The notes under the pieces: generated by a model
Database searches by the model: none
What the model was told of the DNA's origin: nothing
The model's input: only the letters and a program-made list of their open reading frames with translations
Position numbers and translations under genes: made by a program
In this document: piece after piece, positions 10,401-18,408 of the stretch
Position numbering within the stretch: the stretch's first letter is position 1
How the letters are laid out: each line of letters begins with the position of its first letter
NCBI GenBank assembly: GCA_016874755.1
Contig: VGTH01000005.1
Span: 1-51,546 of the forward strand
DNA: 51,546 nucleotides
Direction of reading: 5' to 3'
From: Deltaproteobacteria bacterium
GTDB lineage: Bacteria > Desulfobacterota > Binatia > UBA9968

Positions 10401-11746
10401 GCCGGCGCCGCGACCCCACGCTCCGGTGCTTCTTCGAGCACGACATGCGCGTTGGTGCTGCCCGTGCCAAAGGAGCTGACTCCAGCGCGCCGCAGTGTGC
10501 TACCCTGCGTCCACGGCTTGAGTTTCGTGTTGACATAAAATGGACTATTGGCGAAATCAATTTTCGGATTGGGTTTTTCGAAGTGCAGACTCGGCGGCAG
10601 CTGCTTGTGCCAAAGCGCCAGCGAGGTTTTGATCAATCCCGCGACTCCGGCAGCGACATCGAGATGACCGAGGTTCGTCTTGACCGAACCGATGGCGCAA
10701 AAGTTAGTCGCCTCGGTGGACGCTCGAAACGCCTGGGTTAGAGCGGCAATTTCGATAGGATCGCCCAGCGGCGTCGCGGTGCCATGGGCTTCGACGTACG
10801 AGATTGTCGCGGCGTCGACGCCGGCGACGGCCTGTGCCAAGCTGATGACCTCCGCCTGTCCGTCAACGCTGGGGGCGGCAAAGCTCACCTTCGCCGAACC
10901 GTCGTTGTTGACGGCTGCGCCTTTGATCACCGCCCAGATGTGATCGCCGGCGGCCAGTGCTTCCGACAGCCGTTTGAGAACTACAATACCGACGCCATTG
11001 CTGAACAAGGTTCCCTGCGCGTTGGCATCGAAGCTACGGCAGTGACCATCCGGCGAAGCAATGTTGCCTTCCTGATAAAAATACCCCCGCTCCTGTGGCA
11101 CCGAGATAGAGACCCCGCCCGCCAACGCGACATCGCATTGATAGTTCAACAGGCTCTGCCAAGCTTGACAGACCGCGACCAGCGAGGTCGAACAGGCATT
11201 GCTGACGTTAACGCTCGGTCCTTTTAGATTCAGTTTGTAGGAAACTCTGGTTGTCAAGTAGTCTTTGTCATTGCCAAGAAAGATCAAACCATCGCCGGCT
11301 TGGGCTGCAACGTCGGCACGACCGAAAAGATAGTTCAAGAAGTAGCTGCTTTTGGTCATTCCGCCGAACACACCGACGACGCCGGAGTGCTTTTCCGGAT
11401 CACAGCCGGCGCTTTCCAAAGCCTCCCACGCGGTTTCGAGAAAGATGCGCTGTTGCGGGTCCATCACCTCCGCTTCTTTGGGTTGGATGCCGAAGAAGGC
11501 AGCGTCGAACCATTCCGGCCCTGGCTCGCTCAGGATGCCGCGAGCTCGGACATATGCCTCATTGCCGATGGTGCCTGCATCGACTCCCGCGGCGGCCAGT
11601 TCGGCGTCGCTAAAAAAGCGAATCGACTCGACGCCGCTTTGCAGGTTACGCCAAAACTCGTCAATACGATTCGCGCCGGGAAAGCGACCCGCCATACCGA
11701 CGATGGCAACCGCTTCAGCGTCTGCTTGGATTTCAGAGTCCGCCAT
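4391..11746 (-). CDS. Hybrid PKS-NRPS protein 2, main part: KS-AT-ACP-aminotransferase-C-A
   Basis: Domains in order: ketosynthase (12-440; Cys185 in NACSTS, His321, His361); acyltransferase (532-830; Ser629 in GHSLGE; HAFH at 725-728, the malonyl-CoA signature); ACP (925-995; Ser955 in GLDSL); a linker with a Q-rich helix (1041-1062); a class III PLP aminotransferase (1100-1560; Lys1398 in YGKVIGG); condensation (1585-2010; HHIAVDG at 1719); and adenylation from 2045. The pocket residues read D-L-F-N-N-A-L-T-Y-(K), a code associated with Ala. There is no KR, DH or ER, so the beta-keto ACP thioester should go straight to the aminotransferase and give a beta-amino acyl chain, as in mycosubtilin/iturin synthetase A and microcystin McyE. 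The ATG at 11746 overlaps the upstream gene by 14 bp, indicating translational coupling. The last 20 or so residues of this frame are out of register because of the base missing at 4456-4460. Confidence 0.95.
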   Translation of the reverse strand: MADSEIQADAEAVAIVGMAGRFPGANRIDEFWRNLQSGVESIRFFSDAELAAAGVDAGTIGNEAYVRARGILSEPGPEWFDAAFFGIQPKEAEVMDPQQRIFLETAWEALESAGCDPEKHSGVVGVFGGMTKSSYFLNYLFGRADVAAQAGDGLIFLGNDKDYLTTRVSYKLNLKGPSVNVSNACSTSLVAVCQAWQSLLNYQCDVALAGGVSISVPQERGYFYQEGNIASPDGHCRSFDANAQGTLFSNGVGIVVLKRLSEALAAGDHIWAVIKGAAVNNDGSAKVSFAAPSVDGQAEVISLAQAVAGVDAATISYVEAHGTATPLGDPIEIAALTQAFRASTEATNFCAIGSVKTNLGHLDVAAGVAGLIKTSLALWHKQLPPSLHFEKPNPKIDFANSPFYVNTKLKPWTQGSTLRRAGVSSFGTGSTNAHVVLEEAPERGVAAPARAPQLLVLSARSEAALAQASINLATRLEQNPDLNLADVAHTLQTGRRDFAHRRAVVCRDRSEAITVLTTADPKGKPLSETSGVAFMFPGQGAQYVNMARGLYDEKGLFYTELSACAEFLTPRLGLDIREVLYPDSTDDEKSHPDINATLITQPVLFAVGYALAQQWLRWGVRPRALIGHSLGEYVAACLAGVMSRDDALMLLAERARLMQALPCGVMLAVRLAEDKLAPRLGAALSIAAINSPKLTMVAGPHEAIEALEAQLGEEKVVCKRLGTSHAFHSAMLDPILAPFGEIVRRVKFDAPQIPWVSSLTGDWIANDRPIAADYWVRQMRQAVRFSDALRTLLSALPTHLLEVGPGRALGTFARQQAERETQIEFLTSLAGDGASERDLDALLQALGRLWCAGAAVDWQEVHDHRPRRKVPLPTYPFERKRYWVDAPPTVAKLNEASKPAMNPIVKQSSKPAAVDGAAHRARILGELQALFSEISGIPLADFAPTVAFLELGLDSLILTQASTAIHKRFAINIKFRQLLEEYDSLNSLADHLVTLIPPPPVSVVENSEAATDHDVESQVCQPIGDQNTVGNLAIHGVTDHDALERIFARQLDLMQQQLDMLRGAAAVSTTVKAQNTQPVVIAAAPTTPAIKPETITSETRGFGPYKPVNKGSSGGLSARQVEALKELSASYLAKTRKSKELTAEYRSYLADPRAVSGFRAWWKELVYPIVTERSAGAKLWDVDGNEYIDLTSGFGAIFFGHAPAFVTEALHKQLEQGMEIGPQSPLAGKVAKLLCELTGMERAAFCNTGSEAVLAAMRMARTVTGRDKIATFSGDYHGIFDEVVVRGVNRSGELKSIPAAPGIPASATQNMLVLDHEDPRCLEILRAHAHELAAVIVEPVQGRRVDFQPKELFQQIREFTEESGSALIFDEVITGFRTHLGGMQAVYGIRADIATYGKVIGGGFPIGVVAGNAQYMDALDGGPWQYGDDSAPEVGMTYFAGTFVRHPLALAAAWACLNYLKEQGPQLQETVNQRTERLVNALRAEAETARVPVRIPHFSSVFAVEFPPDCTHAGLFYVHMRDRGIHVWEGRSWILTAAHSDADVERIVAAFRDSLAAMQAAGFLPTSSSGTPPLKATLDGGSKTPAQFSMTEGQRELWLAAQLSDEASLAFADTALLRLRGGLDCQALVKAINEIVARHDALRAVFDAEGREVTTRSKVDIAVPLEDLSHLDQTLQAEQLRKLAEADNRERFALDGGPLLRARIVKCAPEDHKLVLTTHHIAVDGWSHGVLFAELGALYSAFCNGETPSLATATQFGDYASWQERQRQEGKSSEAEAYWLAQYEQPVPLLDLPTDRPRPATRSYSGAQECLKLPEQLADRLRRFMAERRATLFATGLAAFNVLLHRLSGQQEFAVAISAAGQISYGSPDLVGHCVNFLPLRTRLTAETKFVDYLTALRTAVLDAFEHQNCTYGSLLQKLKLPRDASRAPLVAVSSNVDKVEYKGSFRGLDVSQDSVPRAGVSLDSEFNVIDTGSDITLQWQFNSAIFDAATIRRWLGHYQTLIEAVATDGGKELGQLPMLSAPEREQLLHIWNDNRIEYPKDQLIHELFEIQAEGRPDAVALIYEAERVSYRNLNERANQLAHHLRTLGIGSGGMVAVCLNRSVEMVAALLAILKAGGAYVPLDPKYPRERLNFMLRDSGASVLVTQSELIGQFAESSVRKICVDSDGQRTESDSNENLSRSGGSNDLAYLIYTSGSTGQPKGVAIEHRSAVAFIHWAKSVFGAEELRGVLAATSICFDLSIFELFVTLGSGGAVILAQDALQLPNLPAAGEVTLVNTVPSAMAELVRGGQIPVSVRTVNLAGEPLKTELVDRIYESTSVERVYDLYGPTEDTTYSTFTLRQRGAAPSIGRPIHNTQAYILDRWLNPVPIGVAGELYLGGEGLAQGYHNRPELTAEKFVTNPFSADSQRRLYRTGDLARYRPDGQIDYLGESIIRSSCVVFALSWAKSKRH

Positions 11747-14700
11747 GCGGCCGCCTCATCCCCTGTGATTTCTTACCGAAGAAGAACTTTTGTTTCTGTG
11801 CCCTTTCCCGCGCTTGATCGAGAATTGGTTTGCCGCCAGGTTCACCCTCTAAAAATTTCGCCATGGCGCGAATGGTTGGATATTGGAACATCTTGACTAT
11901 GGGTAAATCACGGCCCAGCACCTCGCACAGCCGTTTGTGCGCCTGCACCATCAGCACCGAATGGCCGCCGAGATCGAAGAAATTCGCCTCGGGATCCACC
12001 GCCTCGAGTTGAAACAGACTCTGCCAGACCGCCGCGATGCTCAGCTCTAAATCCGTGGCAAGCAGAACTTGCGCATCGCTTCGCAAAGGCGGGACGTTGT
12101 CTCGCCGCGGCGTTGTGTATTCCGGCGCGAGCTCCGGTAGCTCAGCCACAAGTTCGCCGACCGAGTATTGTGGGTTGGCGCACATCGCTTCCAGCACTAG
12201 TTGCAGCTCGCCGAGCAGGCGGCGAATGTTTTCTTTTGAGTATTCGGCGTCGCGAAAGAGGATTTTTATGCGCAGATCGCGCGCTGGAGTCACCATTAAC
12301 GTGAGCGGATAGTTGGTGGTCTCCGGAACCGCGACAGGCTGTACTACAATGTCCGCGCCCAGCCGCTGAGTGCCAGTGCCGACGAGATAGTTCTGAAACA
12401 CCAACAGGCTTTCGAATAGCCGGTGGCGTGCCGGCACCTCCGACCAACGCTGAATCTCTTCCGGGGAACAACACTGGTGCTCGCTTGCGGCAAATTGCTT
12501 TTGCTGCACGGCCGCGAGGAAATCACAGAGTGGAGCGCTCCTGTCCACCTGTACGCGGATCGGTAGATTGTTGACGCAAGGACCCACCATCGCTTCGATG
12601 CCGCGCAGCTCGGCTGGGCGGCCGGAAAGAGCCGCGCCGAAGATCACGTCTTGCGCGCCGCTGCGGCGGCTCAAGAGCATTGCCCAAGCGGCTAGGACCA
12701 GCGTATTGAGCGTCAGTCGGTGCGAGCGCGCCAGCGTTTGCAGCGAGGCCATCGTGCTTTCGGAGAGACGGCCGGACTCTTCGCAAAAAGCATTTGAAGC
12801 GCTCGCCCCGGGCACCGCGTTGCGGTGTAAGCCAAAGCGTGTCGGCTGGGTGATGCCTTTTAACTCTTCACGCCAGAAGTTTTCGCTGCTCCCGGCCGCT
12901 TGGCACTGCAGCCAATGGACATAGTCGCGAAACTGGCACGCGTAGGGCAGATTTTCCGAAGCGCCGCCGCACACCGCGCTGTACTCAGCCGACAGCTCTT
13001 GGAAGACCAGTGGCCAGGACCAACCATCGATCAACAAATGATGCGTCGTCCAAATGAAATAATGGGTCTCTTCGGCAGTGCGAATGAGCGAGAGTCGCAA
13101 GAGCGGCGCGGCTGCCAAGTTGAGCCCTACCTCTCGGTCCTCGCGCAGCAGGGCGACGAGCTTTTCTTCCTGCTTGGCGGGCGGATCAGCGCGCCAATCG
13201 GCGTCGAGCCAAGGAATCGAGGCATTGGCAAGCACATATTGCAGCGGCTCCGGCAGATCGAAAGTAACAAAGCCACTGCGCAAGACCGCGTGGTGCGCCA
13301 CCACCCGTTCCCATGCTTTTCTGAAAGCGGTTTTGTTTAGTGGACCACGCAAAATGTAGTGCCACTGCTCAAAGCCGAGTTTGCCGCTGACGCCGTCCAT
13401 CGCATAAAACAATCTCTGCATCGGCGTCAGGGGATAGAGATCCTCAACGGCACCGTGTTGTGAAACCAGACGATCCAGCCACGGCTGATCGACGTCGGCC
13501 AGAGGAAAATCTTCCGGCACCAGGACGGACTCGCCGGCGCCGGCAGAGAGTTCGAGCGCACTTCGCAGCGCCGTGAGAAATTTGCCGGCGAGGGCTTCTA
13601 CCGTTGCCCGTTGGTGCAAGTGCTCACAGAAGATCCAGCGCACTTCAAAGCATCCGTCTTGCACCGCGCAAACGATTTCGAACTGATAGCGCGGCTGCGC
13701 TTTGGCGCTGTGCCATGAGCCGGTGGATTCCTTGGCGAAACGAAACAGCGTCGAGTGCGCCAGCCATTGATCCACCTGCCCAAGATAGTTAAAGGCTACC
13801 CGCGCTTGGGGTAGAGACGCTAGCTCACGACGCACGTTCTCGTCATTGCAGAGATAGCGCAGCGCGCCATAGCCAATGCCGTGGCGCGGCTGTGCGCGCA
13901 GCAGGCGCTTTGCCCGGCGTAACGATTCCGCTAGAGCACCGGCTGCGGGCAGTTCCAGGCGCACTGGGGAGATGGCAGTAAACCAGCCGATCGTGCGAGA
14001 TACGTCAGCATCCGCAACTAACTCATCGCGGCCATGCCCTTCGAGATCGACGAGCAGCGAGTCGCTGGCGATCCAACCTGCGAATGCCGTCGCCAGGGCA
14101 CCGAGCAGGATTTCATTGATTGGCGCGCGCAGCGATCGAGGTGCCGCCTGCAGCAGGCGGCGCGTGTCGTCAGCGCTCAGCCGCATCGTGACGGTTTTGG
14201 TTGCAGAATCGCCACTGGACGCGGCTGTAGTATGATCGATCGGCAACTCTGCCGTAGCGCGGCTCGCGACGCTGCGCCAATAGTCGACTTCAGCTGCGAC
14301 GACTTCGCTTTGCGCATAGTCGCGCAACGACGCCGACCACTTTTGATAAGAAGATGTTCGGCCTGGGAATGTCGGTTGTTGATTGGCACGCAGCGCCAGG
14401 TAAGCGGTCTCCCAATCTTCCATGAGGATGTGCCACGACACGCCGTCGATCACCAGGTGGTGGACAATGACAAGCAAACGCCCGGCGCATTCATGACCCG
14501 GCCGAATATGCGCGGCGCAGACAATTGGTCCGGCACTGATATCGAGCGATGTTTGTAAAGACTCGGCTAGCTGGGTCAACGCCGTTTCTTGGGCAATACT
14601 AGAAAGGCTGCGTAGATCTTTTCTGTGGATGGCGACGCGGTCGACATGCGTGGAATAGTTTTGCTCCCAGCCACTGGCATTTTTCTCAAAGCGCAGGCGC

Positions 14701-17700
14701 AAACTGTCGTGCTGCGCAACAACCTGCTGCAACGCCGCTTCCAAGATCTCCACATCGATATCTGCGGGCGTCTCGAAGAAAAACGCTTGGTTCCAGTGGT
14801 GCTGCTCGGCCAACTCTTGCTCGACGAACCAGTGCTGAATCAGCGTCAGCAAGACAGCGCCGCTAGCGTGCATGTGTTCAGCAGTCACAGTGGCTGTGCT
14901 CTCGGCGGTGACCGCCAAGGCAGCGATGGTTGGACGCTTGAACAAGTCTCGCGTCGCCAGTTTGAGCCCAGCCTGGCGCGCTTTACTGATGACTTGGATG
15001 CTAAGAATCGAATCGCCACCCAACTCAAAAAAGTTATCATCGATACCGACGCGGGACACACCGAGGACCGTGCGCCAGATCTCACATAAAGTCGCTTCAT
15101 CCTCCGAGCGTGGCGGCCGGTAGTCCTGGCACAGCTCCGTTCGCAGCGGGTCAGGAGGCGGCAAGGCTTGCCGATCCAGTTTGCCGTTGGCCGTCAGCGG
15201 CAGCCTTTCGAGCCGGACAAATGCGGCGGGAATCATATGCTCCGGTAGGTGCGCGCGTAAACGATCACGCAGCTCTTCGCTGCCAATGTCTCGGTCTGCA
15301 ACAAAATAACCGACCAAGCGCTTATCGCCCGGCTTGTCTTGCCGCGCTATGACCGCGGCTTCTTTGACTTCGCATTGCTGCTGCAGCACCGCTTCGATTT
15401 CACCTAACTCAATGCGAAAGCCGCGAATCTTCACCTGCTGGTCAATCCTGCCGAGATATTCGAGATCACCGTTGGGCAGCCAGCGCGCCAGATCGCCGCT
15501 GCGGTAGAGCTTTGCTTGCGGATCGGTACTGAACGGATCGGCAATAAATCTCTCGGCGGTTAGTGCCTCACGCCGCAAATAGCCACGGGCAACTCCACCA
15601 CCACCCACGTGGATCTCGCCCGGAACGGCGATGGGAACCAATTGTCGGTATTGGTTAAGTAGGCGGATGTTAAGATCGGCAATCGCCTTGCCAATGATGC
15701 TGCTCGAACCGGCGTTGAGATCGGCTTTCACAACCCGCCGATGGGTCACATGCACCGTGGTTTCCGTGATGCCGTACATGTTCACCAGATGCGGCCGCTC
15801 ATCGCCGTAGTAGTCAAACCACGGCTGCAAACTTTGAAACTCCAGCGCTTCACCGCCAAAAATGACCGCGCGCAGCGGCATCTCCGCAGACCGCACCTGC
15901 GCGATCATCGGATCTATCAATTGGCGAAACGCCGAAGGAGTTTGATTCAGCACAGTGACGCCGTGCTTTCTGATCAACCCGGCAAACTCCTCGGGTGATC
16001 GGCTCACCTCGTGCGGCACCACTACTAACTTGCCGCCGTGCAGCAAGGCGCCCCAGATTTCCCAGACCGAAAAGTCGAAGGCGTAGGAATGAAATAGCGT
16101 CCAGACATCCTTCGAGTCGAAGCCGAACTGCGCCTCGGTAGCCTGGAACAATCGCGCCACGTTGCGGTGCGTCACCAACACGCCTTTGGGCTTGCCCGTG
16201 GGGCCTGACGTGTAAATCACGTAGGCCAGATTGTCAGGCGTGGCTCCACTGGCAAGGTTGTTTTGTTCCCCAGTACTAGGGGAAGAAACTGCAGTATCGT
16301 CCTGCTCGATCAGCAGTGTCGTAACCGATGAGACACTATGGAAGTTTTCTAAACCGGGTTGCACTAACAGAACCGTTGCTTGAGCGTCCTCAAGCATGAA
16401 TTGACTGCGCTCCGCCGGATATTTCGGATCGAGCGGCAAATACGCGCCGCCCGCCTTGAGGATCGCTAACATGGCAACGATCAACGCCAGCGACCTTTCG
16501 GCGCACAGACCGACTAAGACGTCTGGGCCGACGCCTGCGGCGCGCAGGCGGTGCGCCAACAGATTGGCGCGCTCGTTCAACTCGCGGTAGCTAAGATGCT
16601 GCCCTTCACAGGAAACCGCGATATTGCTTGGCGTCCGTTCGACCTGCGCTTCGAAGGATTCGTGCAGGCAATCGCCGCGCGCGTATCGGTTTGTGCTTTG
16701 TCCAAAACTCGTGGTTAGTTCCTGCTTTTCTTCGTGGGTCAGGAGGGGCACATCCGATAGCTTCCGCTCCGGCGCGCCGATCATTCCTTCGAGCAGATTT
16801 TGTAAGTGGCGGAGCATGCGCTGGCACCCGTCGTCACAGTAGCGAGCGCGATCGTATTCGAGGCGCAGAAGAAGGCATTGATCGTTGTAAGCGATGACCG
16901 TGAGTGGGTAGTTTGTCTGGCCGCGATGCTCGAAATGACGATGCTGCCATCCATTGCTCTCGGCGCTCATCACGCCGTCGAGGGAACGGTTTTCGAAAAC
17001 CAAAAGACTCTCAAAAAGCGGCGTGCCTGCTAGAACTTCACTCCATTCCTGCACCTTGACCAATGGGGTGTGCTCATAAGCACGCAGCGCGAGCTGCTGA
17101 TCTCGCAAATCACGGAGCCAAGGGAGCAGAGAGGCTTGCGAATCGATACGTGCCCGCAGCGGTAGTGTGTTAATCAGTAGCCCGACCATGTCGTGCGCGC
17201 CATTTAGAGCGGAATGGCGGCAGGCGCGGGTTGCCCCGAAGATGACATCGTCCGAGCGAGTATAATGATGCAGCAGGAGCGCCCACGCTCCTTGTAGGAG
17301 CGTGTTGACGGTCAACCCATGTTCGCCGGCGAAAGCGCGGAGCGTATTTGCAGACCCACTCGATAGCCGTGTCTCGACTACGCCTTGCCGTCGTTCTAAT
17401 TCAATAGTTGGAGCAATGCCGCGTGGTAGATTGATGCTCGGCGGCGCGTGTAGCCCTTTTAGATGGTTACGCCAATAGCGTTCTGCACTGCCGAAGTCTT
17501 GTTTCCCGAGCCAATCTATAAAATCTTTGTGGGGACGAACTGGAGGCAACTCAATTGCTTGGCCGGCGCGCAATGCCGCGTAGAACGTGAACACATCGCG
17601 GAGCACAATCGGAAATGAGCGACCGTCCATTAAGATGTGGTGGAAAGTCCAAAGCAGTCTGAATTGCCGCTCACCGAGAGTAACGAGTTTCAGCCGCATG

Positions 17701-18185
17701 AGTGGCAGTTGTGTGAGATCGAAGCCGCTGCTTCGATCGTCCACAAGCAAGCGTTCCCAGCGGATTTCTTGTTCGTTCGCGGCGCAGTCGTGCCAGTCGA
17801 GCGTTGCGAAACTGAGCGTTGTTTCCGAACAGACTTCTTGACGAGGTTCACCCGCACCATCAAGAACAAAACGAGTTCGGAGAACGGCGTGTCTCTCGAC
17901 GACTCGTTGCCAGGCTTCACGTAGGCACGCTAGATCCAGATCTTCGCTAAACGTACAGACGATTTGTTCGACGTCGACGCCGGAGATGCTTGTATCGAGG
18001 CTATGAAATAGCATCCCTGCTTGCAGCGGCGAGAGCGGGTATGAATCCTCGACAAATGGGTTCGATACCACCTGTTGCAGCGTATTGGTTAAGGTCGACT
18101 CGGACATGACAGCTCGGTTCTCGATAAACTCTGGCGCGGGTCTCCGGCCTTGAAGGCGAAACCTCCCGATAGTCGAATCGGCCAC
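11733..18185 (-). CDS. NRPS protein 1: C-A(Thr)-PCP-E-C-PCP
   Basis: First subunit of the assembly line, up to 2150 residues. Domains: condensation (45-480; HHILMDG at 182); adenylation (505-1000); PCP (Ser1059 in LGGDS, the form usual before epimerases); epimerase (1108-1545; HHLVIDG at 1242, EGHGRDE at 1382, FNYLGQ at 1465); condensation (1578-2000; HHLLIDG at 1715); PCP (Ser2076 in LGGHS); and a charged tail with ERAQKQK, like those on carrier proteins that hand over to a ketosynthase. Pocket residues read D704 F705 W708 N747 I775 G777 M803 V811 H812 K1002, the classic threonine code. The epimerase should give a D-configured Thr. The final module goes from condensation to PCP with only about 40 residues between and has no adenylation domain. 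The A3 loop reads SGPTG instead of SG(S/T)TG. The start is uncertain: GTG at 18185, or ATG at 18107, where homology to condensation domains begins. Confidence 0.95.
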   Translation of the reverse strand: MADSTIGRFRLQGRRPAPEFIENRAVMSESTLTNTLQQVVSNPFVEDSYPLSPLQAGMLFHSLDTSISGVDVEQIVCTFSEDLDLACLREAWQRVVERHAVLRTRFVLDGAGEPRQEVCSETTLSFATLDWHDCAANEQEIRWERLLVDDRSSGFDLTQLPLMRLKLVTLGERQFRLLWTFHHILMDGRSFPIVLRDVFTFYAALRAGQAIELPPVRPHKDFIDWLGKQDFGSAERYWRNHLKGLHAPPSINLPRGIAPTIELERRQGVVETRLSSGSANTLRAFAGEHGLTVNTLLQGAWALLLHHYTRSDDVIFGATRACRHSALNGAHDMVGLLINTLPLRARIDSQASLLPWLRDLRDQQLALRAYEHTPLVKVQEWSEVLAGTPLFESLLVFENRSLDGVMSAESNGWQHRHFEHRGQTNYPLTVIAYNDQCLLLRLEYDRARYCDDGCQRMLRHLQNLLEGMIGAPERKLSDVPLLTHEEKQELTTSFGQSTNRYARGDCLHESFEAQVERTPSNIAVSCEGQHLSYRELNERANLLAHRLRAAGVGPDVLVGLCAERSLALIVAMLAILKAGGAYLPLDPKYPAERSQFMLEDAQATVLLVQPGLENFHSVSSVTTLLIEQDDTAVSSPSTGEQNNLASGATPDNLAYVIYTSGPTGKPKGVLVTHRNVARLFQATEAQFGFDSKDVWTLFHSYAFDFSVWEIWGALLHGGKLVVVPHEVSRSPEEFAGLIRKHGVTVLNQTPSAFRQLIDPMIAQVRSAEMPLRAVIFGGEALEFQSLQPWFDYYGDERPHLVNMYGITETTVHVTHRRVVKADLNAGSSSIIGKAIADLNIRLLNQYRQLVPIAVPGEIHVGGGGVARGYLRREALTAERFIADPFSTDPQAKLYRSGDLARWLPNGDLEYLGRIDQQVKIRGFRIELGEIEAVLQQQCEVKEAAVIARQDKPGDKRLVGYFVADRDIGSEELRDRLRAHLPEHMIPAAFVRLERLPLTANGKLDRQALPPPDPLRTELCQDYRPPRSEDEATLCEIWRTVLGVSRVGIDDNFFELGGDSILSIQVISKARQAGLKLATRDLFKRPTIAALAVTAESTATVTAEHMHASGAVLLTLIQHWFVEQELAEQHHWNQAFFFETPADIDVEILEAALQQVVAQHDSLRLRFEKNASGWEQNYSTHVDRVAIHRKDLRSLSSIAQETALTQLAESLQTSLDISAGPIVCAAHIRPGHECAGRLLVIVHHLVIDGVSWHILMEDWETAYLALRANQQPTFPGRTSSYQKWSASLRDYAQSEVVAAEVDYWRSVASRATAELPIDHTTAASSGDSATKTVTMRLSADDTRRLLQAAPRSLRAPINEILLGALATAFAGWIASDSLLVDLEGHGRDELVADADVSRTIGWFTAISPVRLELPAAGALAESLRRAKRLLRAQPRHGIGYGALRYLCNDENVRRELASLPQARVAFNYLGQVDQWLAHSTLFRFAKESTGSWHSAKAQPRYQFEIVCAVQDGCFEVRWIFCEHLHQRATVEALAGKFLTALRSALELSAGAGESVLVPEDFPLADVDQPWLDRLVSQHGAVEDLYPLTPMQRLFYAMDGVSGKLGFEQWHYILRGPLNKTAFRKAWERVVAHHAVLRSGFVTFDLPEPLQYVLANASIPWLDADWRADPPAKQEEKLVALLREDREVGLNLAAAPLLRLSLIRTAEETHYFIWTTHHLLIDGWSWPLVFQELSAEYSAVCGGASENLPYACQFRDYVHWLQCQAAGSSENFWREELKGITQPTRFGLHRNAVPGASASNAFCEESGRLSESTMASLQTLARSHRLTLNTLVLAAWAMLLSRRSGAQDVIFGAALSGRPAELRGIEAMVGPCVNNLPIRVQVDRSAPLCDFLAAVQQKQFAASEHQCCSPEEIQRWSEVPARHRLFESLLVFQNYLVGTGTQRLGADIVVQPVAVPETTNYPLTLMVTPARDLRIKILFRDAEYSKENIRRLLGELQLVLEAMCANPQYSVGELVAELPELAPEYTTPRRDNVPPLRSDAQVLLATDLELSIAAVWQSLFQLEAVDPEANFFDLGGHSVLMVQAHKRLCEVLGRDLPIVKMFQYPTIRAMAKFLEGEPGGKPILDQARERAQKQKFFFGKKSQGMRRPHGGL

Positions 18186-18311
18186 TGCGAAGTAGAACTA
18201 AAGGGTGACAACGTGAAGGGTTTTTCAGAGACGTCAGCGCAAAATCAGGCACACAAATAATACGAAGGTCGCAGACAGCAACGTGCCTGGCGAAACCGCG
18301 CCGTTGGCCGT

Positions 18312-18340
18312 TTGACAACGGTTAACGCGAACTGTTAACA
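18312..18340 (+). promoter_or_regulatory. Sigma-70-type promoter with paired GTTAAC palindromes
   Basis: TTGACA (18312-18317), a 17-bp spacer and TTAACA (18335-18340) stand about 70 bp before the lyase ATG. The -35 is a perfect consensus. Two copies of the palindrome GTTAAC (18321-18326 and 18334-18339) are spaced 13 bp centre to centre, one in the spacer and one over the -10. This placement fits a repressor operator, which is inference. Confidence 0.6.
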
Positions 18341-18408
18341 AGGCGATTAATCCGGCGCTTATCTGAAATGCGAGCTATCTAACAACCAACCAAACCAGGA
18401 GGTAAGTC

